The notes under the pieces were generated by a model. The model saw nothing but the letters and a program-made list of their open reading frames with translations. It was not told where the DNA came from and searched no databases. The translations under genes and the position numbers were made by a program. Below, piece after piece: positions 25,896 to 37,905 of a stretch of 64,000 bases of DNA. The number at the start of each line of letters is the position of its first letter. The stretch's first letter is position 1. The DNA comes from Pithys albifrons albifrons (taxonomy: Eukaryota > Chordata > Aves > Passeriformes > Thamnophilidae): NCBI RefSeq assembly GCF_047495875.1, contig NC_092463.1:25285224-25349223 (forward strand), given 5' to 3'.

Positions 25896-26428
25896 GACCC
25901 GTAACAGAGGAGTTACACTAAGGAATGCTGGACACAAGGTTAAAAACCCTCGGCTTTCAAAACAAAAGACCTCTATCACATTAGTTAGAAAAGCAGCTCA
26001 TTGATGGCAACTAAAAATGGAAATTTTTCCAGTAAAACTTATTGGTATGACATGCATGTATCAATTTAATAAAAGCTCTAAGTTCAGAGAAGAACTGAAT
26101 AAATACCTTACTCTTGACTTATCTCTTTGTAACCACAAGAGGTGGGCAGTCTTCTGGCTTGTGTTCTCTAACAGGCAGAGAACTTCTCCTGCCACCTGCA
26201 TTCCTAGATACTTCCTAACAATTTTCCACTGCAAGCACAGTTAAGCACAAAGTAAGAAAATCAATGTCCTGTCTAGCACTGGCTGAAAACTGCTTATGTG
26301 GAAAGTCTTCTCATCAATTTTATTTTTTTTAATTGGTAGATGTAAATTCCAGCACAAAAATATATGTTGCCTTTCTGTGGCAAGTTTCTAAGTGAAAATT
26401 TTTCTTCACTTAATATTTCAACTTTTTG

Positions 26429-26464
26429 TTTCAGTTCTTCAGCTGAAGAGAACTGAACTGAAAC
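26429..26464. repeat. Imperfect palindrome centred on CAGCTG
   Basis: GTTTCAGTTCTT and its approximate inverse flank a central CAGCTG. The right arm carries small insertions, including a doubled AACTG. Confidence 0.65.
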
Positions 26465-29400
26465 ACCAAAGTGATGATTTGTTGAAATTATTGAATTGAC
26501 ATTTTAACATAAAAACATATCCTGTGAAAAACCAACAAAAAATGAAATGGCATTAAAGTCCTCCTGACAATGTTATTACCATATTTCTAAATATCATACT
26601 AATAACAAAAGAATTTCCCTTCATACAATATTTATAGTGCAAGCTGAATTATTTTTTTACACTTTTAGATTTTCTTTCTAACTTCTCATGGGGAAACTGC
26701 CTTCCAAATAGCTCTTATTACACACTGTTTTCCTGTGTTTCTTTAACTTGCTCTAGAGAGGGCTGCTTCTTATCTTGTATCTGTTTTCCTTCCCTCATTT
26801 TGAAGTAGGAGTCTCTAAAGATGTTACTCAAAATGGTAAAACTTCTTATTTGGTTTATACAAATAAAGCAGCTGAAGCAGAGTTGAGCAATGTGATTCAT
26901 CTATATTCACCTAGTATTTCAATGGCAGAATCAGAATATCTAGCCTCTGGCCACATACCCTTTTGACCAGATTGCAGATTTCACAAACCTGCATATTCTC
27001 TTTATAGACTCTCCAGTTTTTCTTTTGAGTATTCTTACATTATATAGAACCAATATTAACTCTAGTGATCTCAATGTCCTAATTTTTCAAGTATTTCTAT
27101 AGGAGTAGAATACCTTGTATTGCTAATCTACTCCAAACTACCAGTAGCAGTCAGTGGGTTGATTACAGGTTGTTCTTCCACAAACTTTAAACCTTCCTTC
27201 CAAAAATTCCATTTTATTAGGCTTTAACAACTTTGAAAAACAGTCCCTATACACTTCTAAGTATGTGCTTATTCCAAAAAGCACACCAAAAAATTACACT
27301 TCCAAGACTTTTCAGCTCACTGAGAAACCAGGGAAGTCCTAACAGAAAACCACAGAGAGCAGAGGTAAAAAAAGTGAAGGAACCAGCAAGGCGAAAGAGA
27401 GCTGTGACCACAAGGCTAGCAGGGCCATGTATATAGAGTCATGAGTTCATATCAGCATCCAATGGCAAGGAATTCCTTTCTGTCAAGTAACTGTTCTCAG
27501 AGAAGAACAAAAACTCATTTGAAAAGGCTCATCACAGCAAAAATGACCAAGTAAATATTTTAATTCATGATACCCCACAACAGCAAATAGGTAGAGAAGT
27601 CTGCTCAAGTCTGATGAAATACAGCATTAGGCCCTGCAGAGTGCTGCAAGCTTTAATGTACTTTCCACAAAAGTGACTGGTTGGTCCTCAGCTGATTTTA
27701 AAAACTTAAACTTTGCCACTATAACACACCCAATAACAGAAGCAGTAGCAGAATTAGCACAGTACATGGTACAAATTAAAACTGTACCAGAGAGTGTGTT
27801 AGGCACTTCAGTCAATATTCATGCTGCCTGTGTTTCTCCTCAGACCTGCTGCTTAGTGTTTCCTATTGGCAAGGCACTTCTGAAGGCCAAGAGCCAGCCC
27901 CTGGAAACACTAGGCACAAAGATTTCATAAAGTCTAGGTCAGAACAATCCATGTGTGAGTCAACAGCAGCACAAGGCAATTTGAGTGTACTACATTCACT
28001 GCTGTGCAGGTTCTAGGGATGGTGGCTTGTTATTCCATCAGGTGCCTGGGATCTCTGACAGTTCAGTGCTTCCTCTCTCTCAAAGTCTTCATAAATCACT
28101 AAAGCTGAGTAGGAAATTGTTTTTACATGCTACAATTTTTTCCCAGTGAGATGGGAAAACTTTCAAAAATCATGTGGGGGCAAGAAGAGAAACATTCAGA
28201 AGTATTCTTGTGTGTGTGTGTTTCTAAATGAATGAGAGACAGGCACTGTAAACACCACATCTATGGTATATACTGGAGTTTTTCCCTACTATCCATCTTC
28301 TGTGCAAATGGTCAAATATTAATTGGAGTATAGATCAGAGTCTGGTCTGCCATACTTCCAAGAAATTTTTCTATCCACTGATTTATTTATGAAGTCAGTC
28401 TCTCCAAATTTACTATTCCTAGAAAGTTGAACAAATGCAGAAACTGAAACAACAATCAATCCCGGGCTGGAGAGCAAGAACTCTGGGAATAGGGAAGTGG
28501 GAAGAGGAAAATAAATTCAATAAAGTGTGAAATATATGAAGATAAGATGGATAACAAGGGAGGGCTCTGTCTCCACTGCTCACCTTTACCAAGACACTGA
28601 GAAATACAGCAATCTCAGTAGCACCAGTAAAACCTAATGCAGCTGCTTTGTGAATGCAGAGCAGCTTACTGATCTGTCTTCCCCTCTTCAGCTGCCTGAC
28701 CTAGTTCATGAAACAGTCCCCAAACCTTGGACTTTTATCTCCTGTAACACTAATAAGAGCTGTGATTGCACAAGCAATAAAGTGACAGGAAAAGAAGACA
28801 ATAGGGGCTTATTAGAGCAAAAACGCTTATGAGACTACAAAATGAGAGAAACATACCAATCTAAAATTCCAATTCTTTTGGGGCTGCAGCACCCCACTAG
28901 AAAGTGGCAGACTAACAGAGAAGACTGAACATGAATATTCTAAATTTCAGTTCCAAATTACCAGGGTGGTGGCTCCCCTTACCCCCCAAAACTGACTAAA
29001 AATTCAGTGAAACTTTCATAGGTTACTTACTGAGAGAAGGTGTGGGTTTAACCAATCTGATTTAAAAGACAGCACTATCCTCTTCCATCCCCACCTCGAT
29101 TTTCTACTCATTTCAGCACTCAGTTCAATAAACTAACAGAAAGAAAGCATACATATTAAAAAAAAATCCTAAGCCACAAATAAGGGCTAAGTCTTCAGGC
29201 TTTCTGAGTCCAAATCTCCCACAGAAATCAATGGGAATTTATATGTAGGAAATAAAGTAAGAAATATAGTTTGGATGGTACATGACTTTTTTTATAATAA
29301 TGAAAGTCAAACAAAAACCTTAATATGCCTTTACAGAGCCATTGTTTTCCACTATGATGGGCTGTATCAAATTGAAGTAGGTTAGGTTCCTTCAAAGGAA

Positions 29401-31008
29401 GACTTATCACACTGTCTCCCACTGTATAATAAAGTCAAGCACCTCATCTCTTCTGTGCTTGGAATAGGAAATATAATTAGCTCAAGATTTTTGTTTAATG
29501 TCAGATGTCTGAAACTCTTGGATTAATAGAGATCACTGCAGCAAGAACAGAGAATACGTAAAGCATAACTACTGTCTTCTCCAAGAACTCCCCAAAACTG
29601 TCCTGCAAAAAGAACTGTAGGGTTTACAGTGATACCATTATCTGGTCATTCTTCTCAATGACTGCAATTATACAATGTTACACCTAAAGCAACTAGTAAT
29701 GAAACAATGACAGCAAACTGCCAGAACAGCAGAAAGCAGACAGGATGAAAAGAGCAGGCAAATGAGTCAACGGCCATAACTGAAAAGGTGAGATAAAAAA
29801 CAGCCATGGAAAGACCAGCTCTTTCAGGTAAATTGCAGGAACAGGTGCTAGCCTGCTATTGCTTTAGAGGAAGGACTGAGATCTCTACTCTGCTTTAGTA
29901 GTGGCAGCTTCACTAATCCCACTGTAAATGGGTTTCACTTCATTTGGTCTGGGAAAGTGGATGTCAGAACAGTTCAATCTTCTGCTACATATCGTGTCCT
30001 CCTGAGAGAAATCGACTGAGAGAACTCTGAAAAAGACAGATATGGCAGAACAAACAAGCTGAAATGTTCGAGTAGGGGTCAGTCAGAGCACAGAAATCAG
30101 GATATTTAGGCAATTGTATTCTGATGTGCTACTGCACTGGCTGTGAAGAAGAATGTTGACCTGTTAAGTAGAAATAATTTATAGCTTTTTAACAGCCCTT
30201 AAAACTAGAATGAAAGCAACAGTCTAATAGCAAGAATTACACCACTCTATATCCACACACAGCATCCATGGAGCATGGCTGCAATCGTACCATCTGAGTA
30301 TTATATTCCACAACAGTCATGAAACCATAGAATGGAAGTTAACACATGCAAAACTGTATTTAGAGCTTGAATAGAAACCTGCCTTTTTGTCCAGAACTGC
30401 AAAGAATGCTTCATAAAACATCTTTCTTCATCTATTTCTCCTGTTATAGGGTGATTCAGTTCTGTAATTAAAATTAAAATTGAGCTTGTCCCTGTGCCTG
30501 TAGGTCTTTCATTTGAGGAAATAACAAAAAACTTTCAGATTATCTACTTTCACATCTATCAATTTCAGTCTTTAAAAAGATGAGCCTCCATGTTATTTTA
30601 CAAGAGACTTTGTGGGAAAAAATATATGGACCTCCATAAAAGCAATTGGTATATAGGCCATTTGCTTGTGTCCCTTAAACATGAGTTCCACTTTAATTAA
30701 GTACCAGAAGCACTGAAACTTGTAGATTTAAATTCTGTTACACCTCTTTGACAGTTTATAACCTACAAAAGTGATATAACTGGTTAGGAAGCAAGAAAAC
30801 TGCTTGCATTGCTGACAGACTACCTACCAGTATTAACTGAAAGTTTGAATCTGAAAATATTTATTTCAGGTCAATATATTTATGGGTACAAGGGGCCTCA
30901 CGGAAGGTATTCTTCTATTCCATTATCGAAAAGCATCATATAACTGTAAAATAAGCCATCTTTTACTCCCATGCTGGTCATAACTTATGGATTCCAAGTA
31001 CTCTGCAT

Positions 31009-31310
31009 TGTACTAGTTTTGGCTGTGATACAGTTAATTTTCTTCATAGTAGCTGGTATGGGGCTACATTTTGGATTTGTGCTGAAAAACCTGTTGATAA
31101 TATATGTATGTTTTAGTTATTGCTGAGCAGTGTTCACACAGAGTCAAGGCCTTTTTTGCTTCTCACACCACTCTACCAGTAAGCAAACTGGGGATACACA
31201 CAAAGTTGGGAAGGGACTCAGGTGGGACAGCTGACCCCAACTGACCAAACCGATATCCCATACCATATGGCGTCATGCTCAGCACATAAACATAGGGGAA
31301 GAAGGAACCT
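31009..31310 (+). mobile_element. Avian endogenous retrovirus LTR, 5' part
   Basis: It begins TGTACTAGTTTTGGCTG and continues with CAGTTAATTTTCTTCATAG, AGCTGGTATGGGGCTACA, GACAGCTGACCCCAACTGACC and CATACCATATGGCGTCATG. I recognise this order from a common bird LTR family, probably of the ERVL type. It stops just after a TATA-like ACATAAACATAGGGG region, so the downstream third is missing. No retroviral coding sequence adjoins it. The family assignment is from memory. Confidence 0.8.
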
Positions 31311-31980
31311 GATTATAAAAAACTGACAGATCACATAACTGAAAAATATGCAAATAAAATCTTGTGATGATGTTCAAACAACAAAGCTATGTGACAAAGA
31401 GGTAGTGGGATTAACACTCCCACATACTTCAAAACTGACTATTTGGATATAGCCTTCTTTGGTCACTGAGGATCTATGATTTGCATTAATCCCTAGCTTA
31501 ATGACTACTGTCTTGAAATAATTATATTTATAAGCTAGAAACTCTATGCTGTTCCTAACTATTATGCAAATTTTAATTTCTGGTATGTATTTTTGAGTTA
31601 ATATGCAGAAAACACAATTTTCCTTTTGAAACTTGACACAGAAACAACACAAGAAGAATAAACAGAAGCAGAAAACCTGCTGAACTTTATTCAAATTTAT
31701 ATTTCTGTATCTGAGCTAGATTCTTCCTCCTTTTTTTTAAGTTTTCATTTTTCTTTTTAAAGAGGACTAAAATTGTTCTGGGATGCGCTTTCTTTTCAGA
31801 AGGTCAGAACTCAAAGGAAATCAATGTTTCATCATTAATTCTGCAAAAGCTCATTATAATTTTGGTTTGGGTCATTCAGGGTTTCCATGAAACGTCTGAA
31901 AAGAAGCATGGTTTACAACACTGGCTTTTTTCACAGTGGGAGAAAAACATGATCGTTTTCAAACAGCAGCAGCTATCAGA

Positions 31981-32540
31981 CCACAGAATTGTAGAATAAT
32001 CAGGTAGGAAGTGACCACTGACAGTCTCTAATCCAACCAACCTTCCTCTTAAAGTGATATCAACTATGAGATCAAACCATGTTACTCATGGTTTTATCAT
32101 GTCAGGCACTGAAAATCTCCAAGGATGGGGAGGTAAAACCTCTCTGGCAACCTGTTTCAATGATGGACAGCCCTCATGGCAAAAATGTTTTCCCTTATAA
32201 CCTGTCTGAAATGATCTTGCTTCAGTTCAAGCCTGTTGTCTCTCACTGTGTTGTATGGAGCACTGTGAAGACCGTGTACTTCTAGACAACCTCCACATAG
32301 GCTCTATCAGGCTACTCTTAGGTCTGCCTGGAGCCACCAAAGAAATAAATATTTTTTTCTTTCCCAGGATATATAGGAGGTGCATCCTCAGTCTGTCTCT
32401 CTTTACGGTACAAGTGCTATGGCTTCCTGACCATACTCGTGGCCCTGTGTAAAACTTGCTCCAAAATAAAGACATCTTATTTTTATTGGGGACCAAAAAC
32501 TGGAGGCAGTATTCTAGACAGCAGGAATCTTTCCCCTGAA
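31981..32540 (-). mobile_element. CR1 LINE 3' fragment, minus orientation
   Basis: Read on the plus strand it shows the antisense CR1 tail: CACAGAATTGTAGAATAATC, then CTAATCCAACCAACC, CTCCAAGGATGGGGAGG, TCTCTGGCAACCTGTTTC, and near the far end TGGAGGCAGTATTCTAGACAG. This is a roughly 560-bp, 5'-truncated, moderately diverged copy. Open frames across it in either direction (for example 32079-32285 and 32227-32583) are byproducts of the repeat. Confidence 0.9.
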
Positions 32541-32959
32541 GAAAGAAAAAAGGTGAGGATTTTTTTTTCCTGAAACTCTCCACTAGTTTCTCTCTTTGAG
32601 CAGGCCTGTATATACTTACAGGTCACACATACAGATAAACTGGACCTAAATATCTCTTCCCTGATTTTGTAAAATAAAATGATATTTGGCTTTTCTTGGA
32701 TTATACTAATGTTAATGAAAGGCAGATCAGTATAAAAATATACATTGTAATGGTACTGTTACCATATGTATGCACTCAAAAATTGTTAATGTATGCACAC
32801 AGTCATTATTTTTGTGACCAAATCCCTCAGAGGTACTTGCATGTTAAGGCACAGCTTAAGGTATCCCTTGTACACTTTAATGTGAGTCCCTAGTTTTTGT
32901 TTGTTTGGTTTGGGTTTTTTTTCTTAAATTTGCTTCCTCTAAGTTAAAGGATGATGTGC

Positions 32960-33405
32960 TGTCTTGGTTCCAGCCAGGACAGGGTTCATTTCTGCAGTAG
33001 CCAGGAGGGGCATGGCTAGGACACAGAAGTTATTCTATATCCCCTCATGTTGTTGCTGGGGGTAGGGGAAAGGGAGAAGGAGTTCCTTCCAGCAGAGCAG
33101 CTTGAGGTAGAGTGGCTGTCGTTCAGTCAGGGTGATTACTTTGCATGTGAATCACTGTTTCTCTTTTGCACACTTCTGTTATTAATACTGTTGCTGTTAC
33201 TGTTTGTTTTCCTATCTCACTGCTGTTTCCAGTAAATTGTTCTTACCTTAACCTGTGATCTTTACTTTTGTACCTCCAATTCTCTTCTCCATACTGCTGC
33301 AGGGGAAAAAGTGGAGAGTCGGGGAGGGACTGAGTAAGCAGCACATGGTTTGGAGCGTTTCAGTGGGAGCACTAAATTGGGGAGTACCATTGCTAAAACA
33401 TAACA
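32960..33405 (+). mobile_element. Solo LTR of an avian endogenous retrovirus
   Basis: It runs from TGTCTTGGTTCCAGCCAGG to CTAAAACATAACA, so it has canonical TGT...ACA ends. It includes TTCCAGTAAATTGTTCTTACC and the GTGGAGAGTCGGGGAGG and AGCACATGGTTTGG stretches typical of the 3' end of the bird LTR family also seen at 31009. The flanking 5-mers TGTGC and TGTAG match imperfectly, so the target duplication is degraded or uncertain. It differs internally from the 31009 copy and so represents another subfamily. It has no coding remains. Confidence 0.8.
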
Positions 33406-34309
33406 TGTAGAAATCTCAGTTAAAACAAGAAAAAAAAGACTAAAGCATGAGAAAATGCCTTTTCTAAGGCCAGGTAAGACCTAAAAGAAGAAGGAGAGGC
33501 CACCAAATGGAGCCAACATTCCCAAGCCACTGTCATGCTGGCGCCACAGAGACAACAGGAGGTGGGAGAATCTGGCAAAGGCATGAGAGAATAGCAGATA
33601 AAAGGAATGTGCTCCCTGCATTGTTACATTGTAGCTTTCCAGTGCAGATGAGGATTGGAGCATGTGTGGAAGCCTGTATTTTGCTCACTGTGGAATTCTG
33701 AAGTCCAAAAGAGAAATAATTTCAGGGAAAGAGTCTTGAACAGCAAATCATGTCACTAACTCACTTGGACTAATGCACCAAACTTCCACCTTAGTTCAAA
33801 ACAGACTCTGAAAAACACTCTCAGTGCTTATTATAGATTACTAAAAAGAAATAAAGACCCTGCAGACATCTACACACGTGTCCCTTAACTAGCTTCCACA
33901 TACAAAAGAGAGTGCCAATTTTCACTCATTTGGGATGTCCTGGAAAATGCACTCCCTACCCTGTCATTCATGATTACTGTGGTCATCCCACTGTTTGATG
34001 TCCCCAAAGCTTTATGCATACAATAACTATTTGGCACGTGTTCAAAGAACTGTCACCCTGTCGGATGACAAAGGCTGCAGATGTTCATGTATGTAAGGGA
34101 AACTGGTGACCAAAATGTCAAGAAGTTCAGAAGAATCTTCATAATGTTGCAATTAATTTCTAAACAAGGCAAAAGATAGGACTGAGACATCAAATGTTGC
34201 TGCTTATGCACTTACAGGAGTTCTTCTTGTTGCCTTTTACATCCCTTGTCAGGTTCAACTCTGGGTGGCCTTTGGCTTCTCAAGTCATGTCTCTGTATGA
34301 CAGATAGTG

Positions 34310-34480
34310 TCTCCATACAGAGCGGCTGTGGAAGCTCCATCCTTGAAGATATTTAAAACCCATTTGGACATGATCCTGGGCAACCAAGTCTGGCTGGCCC
34401 TGCTTGAGCAGGGGTTGGAGAAGATGATCTCCAGAGGTCCCTGCCAATCTCAATTAGTTACTGTGTGTCCACTTCAGAAC
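34310..34480 (+). mobile_element. CR1 LINE 3' end, plus orientation
   Basis: It contains GAAGCTCCATCCTTGAAGAT, ATCCTGGGCAACC, CCTGCTTGAGCAGGGGTTGG and GATGATCTCCAGAGGTCCC, the classic 3' untranslated end of CR1. It is truncated to about 170 bp. Confidence 0.92.
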
Positions 34481-36083
34481 ACATTAGTATATAGAACAGC
34501 AAGGAAGGAGATAAAATCTTCCACTTCAGATGTTATAACTTGTTTAACTTTGCAGTGATACAATCGTTCTCTTGCCCCAGGGTATAAGCAGGTGAGCATT
34601 TCTACACCTTATGGCTAGATCTTGCAAATATCATCATTCAACTTACAGTGAAATTTTGACCAACTTAAGAGCCATAAATTAATAACATGGTATGCTCTAA
34701 TGCTTATTCCTGCAAGTCATTATTTGAGATTTAAAGGATTTACATGAATTAACTGAGTTGCTGCCTACTATACTTGTTAAACATTATATGGTCGTACAAA
34801 CTTGATAGGCTATGCCAAAAATATAACTCAAAAATCAATGAAAGATCTCCTACAATGTGCAGAGAAAAACACAAGCAAATTCTTATTTTTTGAAATATCA
34901 ATACAAAAAATGCATTTGAATTTTAAAATTATTCTACAAAACCCATTTAAGTGAGTAATAATGGCACTATAATAAATTCTTTGTAGCTTGGTAAATTATA
35001 CCATAATTTGTGCACACACTAAATGCTGACCAAATTCATTAAAAGCAATAATCACAAATTGCTTGGGGTTTCTATTCACTATTAACAGGCTTTAAATAAA
35101 TGCCTATGAGATTTAGGAACAAAAGTTGTTTTTGAAACTTCTCTCCAAGGTTTTAATAAACTTAATGAAAAGGGGAAACTTGAAAAACCTCTAGAAACCC
35201 GAGTATTTTTCACTTGTGAATGCTGAAACAGTGAAAACATACACAGTTCTGCAGCTGCAAAGGCTGTTTAGTCATAACTAACTAGTCCTCTTTATTTCCA
35301 ATGAACATAGTATTCACACTACATTTATTATTTACCTCTGCAGCCCACATCCCTCATCACAGACATTCAGCCTTCAGATTCACAATTTTCTGCTGTGTTC
35401 ATGCCAATTCTCCTGCCTTTAACCTGCTGGCAGATCTGTATCCCCTCTCACACAGGAGGTCAGGATGAAATGAGAGCTGTAACCCAACATCACTCCATGA
35501 AACAACCTAACTCCTTCACTGGACCACACAGAGCTTTACCTTAGGGACTAAAACCCACTGATCCATGCAAATGTTCAGTGCAGCCCACCTAAATTAATGA
35601 GAATGGGTATTTCACTCATTCTATGTACTACTACAGAACATAAGGAATTAAAACATACATATATTGGGGCTGAAGAAGAAAACTGTCTTTTAGAATTACA
35701 GATTTTATTATTTAAACATCTATGTTGATTAAATTAGGTATGTGCAGACAATCCAGGAAGAAACAACCATTTACGTAAACTAGTTCGTCCTTGTGTTTTA
35801 AGTGATCATATCGCTTAAATACCACAGATTTCAGCGTGAAAATCAACTATCAGCAAGTTTTTCTTTCCCTTAGAAGAAACTAGTACAAAATTCAGGCTAT
35901 AAGAAAGGGGCTTTTATTTCAAAGAGATGGTTGGTGAGCAGTAAAGCAGAAATGTGGGCTTTGATTCATTGATGTATTCACATTTTTCCAACAAATACCT
36001 ATTTGATAAGGCCACTTCCTCACTCAGTCAGACAGTACAGAAAATTGCCCCTATGAGTCACTCATTCATATTATAATCAATCA

Positions 36084-36089
36084 CTTTAC
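36084..36089 (-). promoter_or_regulatory. MIPOL1: 5' splice site (GTAAAG) of the first MIPOL1 exon
   Basis: The minus strand reads TTACAG|GTAAAGTG. It is a good donor that ends the exon at 36090 in phase 2, matching the phase of the exon at 9153. Confidence 0.88.
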
Positions 36090-36184
36090 CTGTAATAAAC
36101 ACGCAATGTCTGGATTTCTGCTTCTAGTTTTTTGCACTGTTGAAAAGCAGCCTCTTTTTCTTGTTGCAAAGCTATCAATTCTGC
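36090..36184 (-). CDS. MIPOL1: MIPOL1 internal coding exon (coiled coil, first of two in window)
   Basis: This exon is 95 bp. On the minus strand it is preceded by an acceptor ending TTTCACAG (AG at 36186-36185) and followed by a CAG|GTAAAG donor (36089-36084). It reads in phase 0 as 31 codons plus two bases, starting AELIALQQEKEAAF and ending EIQTLRVYY. It is rich in Gln, Glu, Lys and Leu, as expected for a coiled coil, with no Pro or Gly. The ending EIQTLRVYY matches, from memory, a distinctive stretch of human MIPOL1 at roughly residues 313-344 of 442. The two leftover bases AG join the first base C of the exon at 9153 to make Ser, which is the human residue there. MIPOL1 is a poorly understood coiled-coil protein linked to mirror-image polydactyly and reported as a tumour-suppressor candidate. 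The gene name is an inference from recalled homology; the splice sites and frame are seen directly. Confidence 0.92.
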
Positions 36185-36200
36185 CTGTGAAATGATAAAC
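36185..36200 (-). promoter_or_regulatory. MIPOL1: 3' splice site of the first MIPOL1 exon
   Basis: The minus strand reads TTTATCATTTCACAG before the exon. Its pyrimidine tract is only moderate, but the AG, the open frame and the homology agree on 36184 as the first exon base. Confidence 0.85.
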
Positions 36201-36473
36201 ATTTATTTATTTGAAGAACAATCTGATAAACAATTTATTCAAAATATCCATATTACTTTGAAAATAACAATCTGTGCATTCATTTCAGCCATAAAATGTT
36301 ACATTGTTATGTAACACTGACAAGTGTAACCCCAGTCAGCATCTGCATACCACTCAGTCACTTGCTCACTTCCCCTTCCCCTCCATCTATGGCATAGTAA
36401 GGAGAATCAGGAAAGAAAATCAAACTTGTTGACTGAGATAAGAACAGTTTAATAACTGAAACAAAGTAAAAGA

Positions 36474-36526
36474 TAATACTAATAATGGTAGTAATACTAA
36501 TAATGGTAGTAATACTAATAATTGTA
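36474..36526 (+). repeat. 18-bp tandem repeat, about three copies
   Basis: The unit TAATACTAATAATGGTAG is present twice exactly (36474-36491, 36492-36509), followed by a third copy with G-to-T change. It lies about 290 bp on the upstream side of the MIPOL1 exon at 36184. Confidence 0.9.
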
Positions 36527-37107
36527 ATAAAAAGGAGACGGACAGAGGGAGATAAATCCCAAGAAAGACAAGGGATGCACAATACAACTGATCACCACCT
36601 GCTGACCACTGCCAAGCCTGTTCCCTATTCCTTCCCTGGTAACTGCCCCATTTTATATACTGGGCATGGTGTTCTACAGTACATAATGTCCCTTTGTCCA
36701 GTTCAGTCAGTTGTCCTGACCATGCTTCCTCTCAGCCTTTTTGTACCTCCACACAGGCAGAACATGAGACACTGAAAAGCCCTTGATGGGGTAAACACCA
36801 CTTAGCAACATCTAAAACATCAGTGACTTATCAATATTATTCTTGTACTGAAGGCAAACCAGTGCACTGTACAAGCCACCAGAAAGAAATGAGCACTATG
36901 CCAGTCAAAAACAGGACACACTGCCTATTAAATTCTTATGAGAAATTCTTTCTTGTTCTAGCAGTGGAATTGCTTCTAGTTTATTTTCCATAGCAGAATT
37001 ATGTTTAGAATGGCTTCCCTCACATATCTGGCAATTTTTTTGAATGGCTAAGCTTAGAACTTTTCAGTTCAGCCAAGTGGTTATCAGTAAATGTATTTCA
37101 TATTGAG

Positions 37108-37194
37108 ATATGTATATATAGACATACACATATATATATACACACATACATGTGTGTGTGTGTGTATCTCTCTCTCTCTCTATATATATATATG
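37108..37194 (+). repeat. Compound microsatellite (TA/CA/TG/TC)
   Basis: It contains successive TATATA, CACATA, TGTGTG, CTCTCT and TATATA tracts. The alternating purine-pyrimidine parts could adopt non-B DNA. The frame open across it on the minus strand is an artefact of the repeat. Confidence 0.92.
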
Positions 37195-37199
37195 TTCCT

Positions 37200-37625
37200 G
37201 TAGTGCAAAACTGCTCACCAACACATAGTGAGTGAAGCAAGGCACTCAATCAGTGCATGACTCTTGGTTTGCACATGGCTTCCTGGCTGCTAAGTGCAGT
37301 TGCTATGGTGGGAGCCCCTGGCTGATGTAAGCAGCAGAAGAGCTGCTGGATAACCAGGAGCCTGAGCAGTGGCAGCCAATGACCCAGCAGGGACTGCAGA
37401 CGGCACTGACAGCACATGCTGGGATCTGGGTGCACTCTCACCCAGGATCTGATTCACAGTGGAGCAGGGAAGTCCCTGAGCAATTGCTGTCATCTCCCAT
37501 CTGTGAAGCCTACTGGATGTTCCCCCTCCCATAGTTGATTCACACTGAACTGCAAAGGGAGTGTGACTCATGACCATTATGGAAATTGCAGCATGTGGCT
37601 TGTAAGTCAGGAGGTAGCCAGCCCT
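37200..37625. other. GC-richer patch, unrecognised
   Basis: About 400 bp is richer in CAGCAG/CTGCTG-like words than its surroundings, and a minus-strand frame is open at 37577-37290. I recognise no domain and no repeat family. It could be an old insertion or a transcribed or regulatory segment. Confidence 0.3.
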
Positions 37626-37654
37626 GACAGGCCTTACCGTTAAAAAGGAGGTAA

Positions 37655-37905
37655 GAGAAATGAAGCTATAGCTTAATCACCATTAATTTTAAAATTTTCA
37701 ATTTCAATAGCACTGCAGGCTTTCTTGAGAGCCCAGGTATCATATTAATTATCTTTAAATCACTGGATGATTTATTGTTGTAGCAACAAGTAAGACTGGG
37801 CTTGGCATAGCAATTCCTTGATACATGATCCTGAGCATTGGGCTGTTTTCCAATGTTTTTAATTCACAGTTTAAGTTATTAATTGTACAAATTGTAGAGC
37901 CCTTA
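37655..37905. promoter_or_regulatory. Candidate conserved non-coding element
   Basis: This unique DNA has repeated homeodomain cores: CACCATTAATTTTAAAA, CATATTAATTATCTTTAAATC and TTATTAATTGTACAAATTG. It also has TGATTTATTGTTG, a forkhead/SOX-like word. Enhancer status is inferred. Confidence 0.3.

Larger units (their letters stand above)
9154..36089 (-). other. MIPOL1: MIPOL1 intron between the two exons (26.9 kb)
   Basis: It is bounded by the GTAAAG donor at 36089-36084 and the CCCAG acceptor at 9155-9154. Exon phases on both sides agree (2 bases, then 1 base) and the joined codon gives the expected Ser, so probably no further constitutive exon lies between them. From 9.2 to 31 kb it is mostly unique AT-rich DNA, with candidate regulatory stretches near 17.2, 20.8 and 24.2 kb. 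Recognisable transposons are concentrated between 31.0 and 34.5 kb. Stretches not listed separately (for example 9.9-13.7, 18-20.7, 21.5-24.1 and 27-31 kb) show nothing I can name. Confidence 0.82.

Noticed and set aside
32079..32583. Open frames on both strands near 32.1-32.6 kb
   Set aside because: They lie within the minus-oriented CR1 3' fragment and are repeat-derived.
33047..33235. 62-codon frame with a hydrophobic Leu-rich end
   Set aside because: It falls entirely within the solo LTR, where no protein is expected.
9154..36089. Possible extra MIPOL1 exon between the two found
   Set aside because: The two exons already match in phase, and the joined residues are contiguous with the recalled human protein, so no missing exon is needed.
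37064..37249. 61-codon minus-strand frame rich in Tyr, Val and Thr-His repeats
   Set aside because: It is a direct translation of the compound microsatellite.
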